DNA of 64,000 bases from positions 248,001-312,000 of the forward strand of contig JADKKR010000005.1 in assembly GCA_016720395.1 (NCBI GenBank). The letters are read 5' to 3'. The stretch comes from Geobacteraceae bacterium. GTDB taxonomy: Bacteria > Desulfobacterota > Desulfuromonadia > Geobacterales > Pseudopelobacteraceae. Position 1 is the first letter of the stretch. The number at the start of each line of letters is the position of its first letter. The notes beneath the pieces are model-generated. The model made no database searches. It saw only the letters and a list, made by a program, of their open reading frames with translations, and was not told the DNA's origin. This document shows positions 60,644 through 64,000 of this stretch, in pieces. Made by a program: the position numbers and the translations under genes.

Positions 60644-61995
60644 GCAGGTGAGCTGTCCTTGCGCAGTTTGTTGATGATCCAGGTTACATAGATGACGACG
60701 ATGGCGGCGGCCGACCAGGTTACCGCGAATATCCCCCACCAGATGCCCATGATGCCCCATCCCATGACGGTTGTCAAAACGTGAAACACCAGAAACGGTC
60801 CGGCTATCTGCCGGTAGAGGCCGACCCAGAGGGCAAAGACCGGCTGTTTGATGCCCTGCATGGCCGAGGTGCAGATGTACAGCAGCACGTAGGCCGGGAA
60901 GACGAAGGCCTCGATGCGCAGAAAACGGGTCCCGATCGCTATGACTTCCGGGTCTTTGGTGAAAATACTCATCAGTCCGGTCGTAAAGGTCAGCGCAGCC
61001 ACAGTGCCGCAGAAGGCCAGCAGAAAACCGTAGCGCAGGGATACGGTCAGCACGGTCCGGATGCGGTCGATCCGTCCGGCCCCGAAATTCTGGGCGCTCA
61101 GCGCCAGGGTGGATACGTTGAGCCCCATGACCGGGAGCAGGGCGATCTGCTCGATCCGTGTGGCTATGCCGTAGGCCGCCACCGCCTCCTGCCCGAATTT
61201 ACCCACAAACCAGGTTATGACGAAGACACCAAGCGTGACCGTCATCATGTTCATGGCGGCCGGCATGCCCTGCCCGAACAGTTCCCGGTAGTAGCGCCAA
61301 CGCGGGCGCAGTTCACGCAGGCTGAAATCCGGCATGATTTCTGTTCGGGAGAGCTGGCTGAAGAGGAAGAAATTCCCGATGCACTGGATCAGGATCGTGG
61401 CGAAGGCAATTCCGGCCAGCCCCATGGCCGGTACACCCAGGCCGCCGTACATGAACCAGGGGTCCAGGATCAGGTTGAGGACAAAGCCGCTGATCATGAA
61501 GTTGCGGTAGGTCCGGGTGTTGCCGTGGGAATTGAGGATGGCACTCATGACAAAGTTGAGCAGAAAGAAGGATGCGCCGGCGTAGATGACGTTCATGTAG
61601 CTCAGTGCCAACGAAAGGTACTCGCCCCGGGCTCCCATGAAGCGGAAGATGTGCGGCAGAAACACCAGGCCCAGAGCCGTCAGCGCCAGGGCGTGCAGCA
61701 GGGCGAAGGAAAGCGCCTGCAGAACGAACGTGCGGGCCTCGTCGCGTTCTCCGCGTCCCAGGGCATTGCCGATCAGGGCGGTGGCGCCGGTGGAAACTCC
61801 GGTGCCGATGGCCAGCAGGATGAAGAAGACCGGGAAGGAGAGCGACATGGCCGCCAGCGCCGTGGTGGAGAGCCGTCCGCCATACCAGATGTCCACCACG
61901 TTGAACATGGTGGTAAAGAAGAAACCGGTACCGGCCGGGATTGCCAGGCGACGGATCAGGGCCGGTACGGGAGCGGTTGTCAGGTCGGATGTCAT
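60640..61995 (-). CDS. MATE-family efflux transporter
   Basis: 451 residues with about 12 membrane helices in two MatE halves. The first half begins RRLAIPAGTGFFFTTMFNVVDIWYGGRLST, shown only in part: NVVDIWYGGRLS. Later GVSTGATALIGNALGRGERDEA and the second-half ALSAQNFGAGRIDRI are typical. It exports cationic drugs or metabolites using H+ or Na+. No regulator is adjacent. Confidence 0.92.
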   Translation of the reverse strand: MTSDLTTAPVPALIRRLAIPAGTGFFFTTMFNVVDIWYGGRLSTTALAAMSLSFPVFFILLAIGTGVSTGATALIGNALGRGERDEARTFVLQALSFALLHALALTALGLVFLPHIFRFMGARGEYLSLALSYMNVIYAGASFFLLNFVMSAILNSHGNTRTYRNFMISGFVLNLILDPWFMYGGLGVPAMGLAGIAFATILIQCIGNFFLFSQLSRTEIMPDFSLRELRPRWRYYRELFGQGMPAAMNMMTVTLGVFVITWFVGKFGQEAVAAYGIATRIEQIALLPVMGLNVSTLALSAQNFGAGRIDRIRTVLTVSLRYGFLLAFCGTVAALTFTTGLMSIFTKDPEVIAIGTRFLRIEAFVFPAYVLLYICTSAMQGIKQPVFALWVGLYRQIAGPFLVFHVLTTVMGWGIMGIWWGIFAVTWSAAAIVVIYVTWIINKLRKDSSPA

Positions 61996-61998
61996 GAT

Positions 61999-63999
61999 TT
62001 ACTGCGCGATGGCATTCAGCTCCACCCGGCTTTTTGATTGTGTATCCTTTTCCGGCGCCTTGAAGATATTATCGTTCTTCTGGAAGACCCGTTCGGCGGG
62101 CACAGTGCCCTTGTTGACCAGGTGGTTGCTGACGGCGACCACCCGTTCCTTGGCCAGGGTCTGCAGTTCCGGTTCACCGATCACCATGTTGGTGATGATC
62201 AGCTTTTTCATCTCGTCCGGTGGCAGGTCCTTGACCAGGCCGATGACATTGCGCGGTTTGGGGAACTTTTCCTTTTTGTAGACCGCCTTCAGGTAGGTGG
62301 CGTATTCATCGGGCTGAACCTGAAGAGATTCGGACTTCTCTCCCTCTTTTATCGTACCGGCCTTGCTCAGGGCCAGGAACTTCTCGTTCCTCAGCTTGCG
62401 GTTGAACAGTTCGTTGCGGTAGGCCTCTGCGTCCTTTTCCCGGTCAACGTAGCCCTTCAGTTCCACCTTAAGGGCCGGACGGTCCAGCAGTGCCTTGGCG
62501 AGCGCTCCCAGTTTCTGTTCTTCCACTGTTGTGAGGGTGCTCCGACCCTGTTCGAACTGGATGGCGCTGAAATCCTGACCGCCGCCCATCATGGAGGAAA
62601 GCAGGGCGAACGGCGATGTGACCGCCTTGATCAGCAGGTTCTGCAGGACCTGGAAGACCAGACTCCATATGCTGAATTTCGGATCATCGGTGCGCCCGGT
62701 GACCGGCACGTCCAGGTGGATCTCCCCCTTGCGGTCCTTGAGCAGTGCCAGGCCCAGCTTGACCGGCAACGTGGTGGCCTTGTCGCTTTCGACCTTCTCG
62801 CCGAAGGTGAACTGATCGATGAAGATCCTGTTTTCCGAATCAAGCTGCTTCTTGTCGATCCGGTATTTCAGGTCCAGGGAGAGCTTGCCCTTTTCCACCG
62901 TGTATCCCAGAAATCTGCCGGTATATGGTGTCGCCGGCGACAGCTCGATGTCCTGGAAGGCGATCTTCAGGTCCACGAACAGATCTTCACGCAGCGGATT
63001 GATTTTTCCGGTGATCTGGAGAGGGGAATGGTTTTCAAGGTTGCCGCGCAGGTCCACGTCGGCAAACCTGGCATCTTCGGATGACAGGCCGCTGATCCGG
63101 CCCCCGAGATTGTAAAAGGTGCTGTTGAAGCGCTGCGGCAGGTGGTTGTCGGTAAAGGCGATGGTCCCGTCCTGAATAGTGACCGCATCGACACGGATCT
63201 GTTTTTTTGCCGGCGGAGCCGGTGAGGCTGCCGCAGCAATTGTGGCGGGCGGCGGTTCAGACGGCTGTACCGCTGTGCCCTCTGTCGTTTGGGCCACGGC
63301 CTTTTTCTCCTCCTTCTGCACCAGGTTCTGCAGGTTGAGGGTGCCGTCCTTGCGGATGATGATGCGCGAGTAGACGCCGTTGAGGGCAATCTCGCGCAGG
63401 GCCAGGCTGAACGGCTCCAGATTCCCCTGGATGTCGTCAAGCTGCAGGCTCTCCCATTTGAGCAGGTCTTCCTCGGCAATCGAGTCAATGACGTGAAAGG
63501 CCCGTACCCCGGCACTTCCTTTGAAAGTGCCGCTCGGTTTGCCGTTCTTGAGCGCTATATCCAGGCTCATGCTCGTGTCGGCTGTACCTCCCAGTACGAA
63601 GACATTCAGGTTTGCAGGAAAATAGGCCTCGAAATCACGCAGCGGCAGGCGACCGATAGTCACACTTCCCTTGTAACGGAAGGGGACCGGAGTGATGTTA
63701 CCGCTTGCTTTGAGCGGTGTGTCCTTATTGAAGGTCGAGGAGAAGCGCAGCGCAGCCGGGGTGAACCTGGGGCCGTTCAGGTTCGACAGGCTCAGGCTGG
63801 TGTTGCTGAGTACAAAGCGCGGTTTTTCTTCGAAGGTTTTGTCGGTGAACGTTGTCGTGAGTTTGTCCACCTGGATTTTTTTAAATCGGAACGAGAATTC
63901 ACTGCTAGGTTTTTGTCCCTTAGCCGCCGGGATCGAGGGTTTTTTCGATGCCGGCGAGGGTGCAGGTGATACTGTCGGGAGGTTGCCTTCTTTGGAGGA
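61999..63999 (-). CDS. DUF748 / AsmA-like envelope protein with C-terminal OmpA-like region (5' end outside window)
   Basis: The frame is open to the right edge, so the N-terminus is missing; 63870 (GTG) is internal. At least ~666 residues are in view. The AsmA/DUF748 type is seen in IRVDAVTIQDGTIAFTDN, NSTFYNLGGRISGLSS and LSLDLKYRIDKKQLDSENRI (partial: LSLDLKYRIDKK). A region near residues 440-480 of the visible part (STLTTVEEQKLGALAKAL) and GYVDREKDAEAYR resembles an OmpA-like domain. DUF748 proteins are large periplasmic or outer-membrane-associated proteins related to AsmA. A Pro/Ser/Lys-rich segment lies near the right edge. Confidence 0.8.
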   Translation of the reverse strand, partial: SSKEGNLPTVSPAPSPASKKPSIPAAKGQKPSSEFSFRFKKIQVDKLTTTFTDKTFEEKPRFVLSNTSLSLSNLNGPRFTPAALRFSSTFNKDTPLKASGNITPVPFRYKGSVTIGRLPLRDFEAYFPANLNVFVLGGTADTSMSLDIALKNGKPSGTFKGSAGVRAFHVIDSIAEEDLLKWESLQLDDIQGNLEPFSLALREIALNGVYSRIIIRKDGTLNLQNLVQKEEKKAVAQTTEGTAVQPSEPPPATIAAAASPAPPAKKQIRVDAVTIQDGTIAFTDNHLPQRFNSTFYNLGGRISGLSSEDARFADVDLRGNLENHSPLQITGKINPLREDLFVDLKIAFQDIELSPATPYTGRFLGYTVEKGKLSLDLKYRIDKKQLDSENRIFIDQFTFGEKVESDKATTLPVKLGLALLKDRKGEIHLDVPVTGRTDDPKFSIWSLVFQVLQNLLIKAVTSPFALLSSMMGGGQDFSAIQFEQGRSTLTTVEEQKLGALAKALLDRPALKVELKGYVDREKDAEAYRNELFNRKLRNEKFLALSKAGTIKEGEKSESLQVQPDEYATYLKAVYKKEKFPKPRNVIGLVKDLPPDEMKKLIITNMVIGEPELQTLAKERVVAVSNHLVNKGTVPAERVFQKNDNIFKAPEKDTQSKSRVELNAIAQ

Positions 64000-64000
64000 G

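Noticed and set aside
60781..62037. Long open frame (418 codons) on the plus strand opposite the MATE gene
   Set aside because: Low-complexity His/Gln/Gly-rich translation typical of an antisense shadow of a membrane-protein gene.
1..64000. CRISPR array
   Set aside because: No regularly spaced near-identical repeats of 23-40 bases were seen; the anticodon-arm modules are not identical to one another and have no spacers.

Overview
This window looks like a chromosomal segment of a Geobacter-type deltaproteobacterium (Desulfuromonadales/Geobacterales). The basis is gene content and order: a type IV pilus minor-pilin/PilY1 cluster, a GEMM riboswitch ahead of pilMNOPQ, a pilus-type ATPase with c-di-GMP-binding-like N-terminal domains, a TatD-radical SAM fusion, and many pili and lipoprotein genes. 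The genus is an inference; no 16S gene is present.

Layout. 1-5.75 kb: end of pilY1 followed by fimT/gspH-, pilV-, pilW- and pilX-like genes. 5.75-12.8 kb: GEMM riboswitch with an overlapping terminator, a small XRE regulator with its own promoter, pilM-N-O-P-Q, and a lipoprotein. 12.9-21 kb: sucA without sucB beside it, two envelope proteins of unknown role, and a GspE/PilB-family ATPase. 21.1-31 kb: the nusA/infB housekeeping operon (rimP, nusA, ylxR-L7Ae fusion, infB, rbfA, nrnA, truB, rpsO, pnp). 31-44.7 kb: a collagen-like lipoprotein, tRNA-His, TatD-radical SAM fusion, TPR protein, ptsP, HAD phosphatase, PAP2 phosphatase, sensor kinase, then gapA-pgk-tpiA-secG and tRNA-Leu(GAG).

44.8-54.1 kb is an accessory island beside tRNA-Leu. 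It holds type I restriction genes in the order hsdR-hsdS-(about 3 kb)-hsdM. The 3 kb insert contains a decayed gene of unknown family, a Fic protein with an intact catalytic motif, a convergent 63-codon ORF carrying a Fic-inhibitory-type motif, and frameshifted DUF6933-like and DUF3800-like genes. It also holds two groups of truncated tRNA-like modules. Two 5' halves (Thr-CGT, Asn-GTT) lie in the fic leader. Three contiguous anticodon-arm modules of about 30 nt (Arg-TCT, Pro-GGG, Met-CAT) lie on the minus strand just upstream of hsdM. These are the most unusual structures in the window. The hsdM frame runs through an odd G/A/T homopolymer stretch into a ResB-like membrane protein, which may be an assembly artefact or a real junction.

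54.1-64 kb: ResB-like protein, YjbQ-family protein, Pal-like lipoprotein, CHAP-like protein, large TPR protein, then minus-strand mtaB, a MATE transporter and a DUF748/OmpA-like protein running off the end.

How it fits together: the left part builds a type IV pilus envelope complex (PilMNOP alignment complex, PilQ secretin, minor pilins and PilY1 tip) under probable cyclic-dinucleotide control. The centre is transcription/translation and RNA decay, followed by glycolysis. The right part is defence/accessory DNA set into housekeeping genes.
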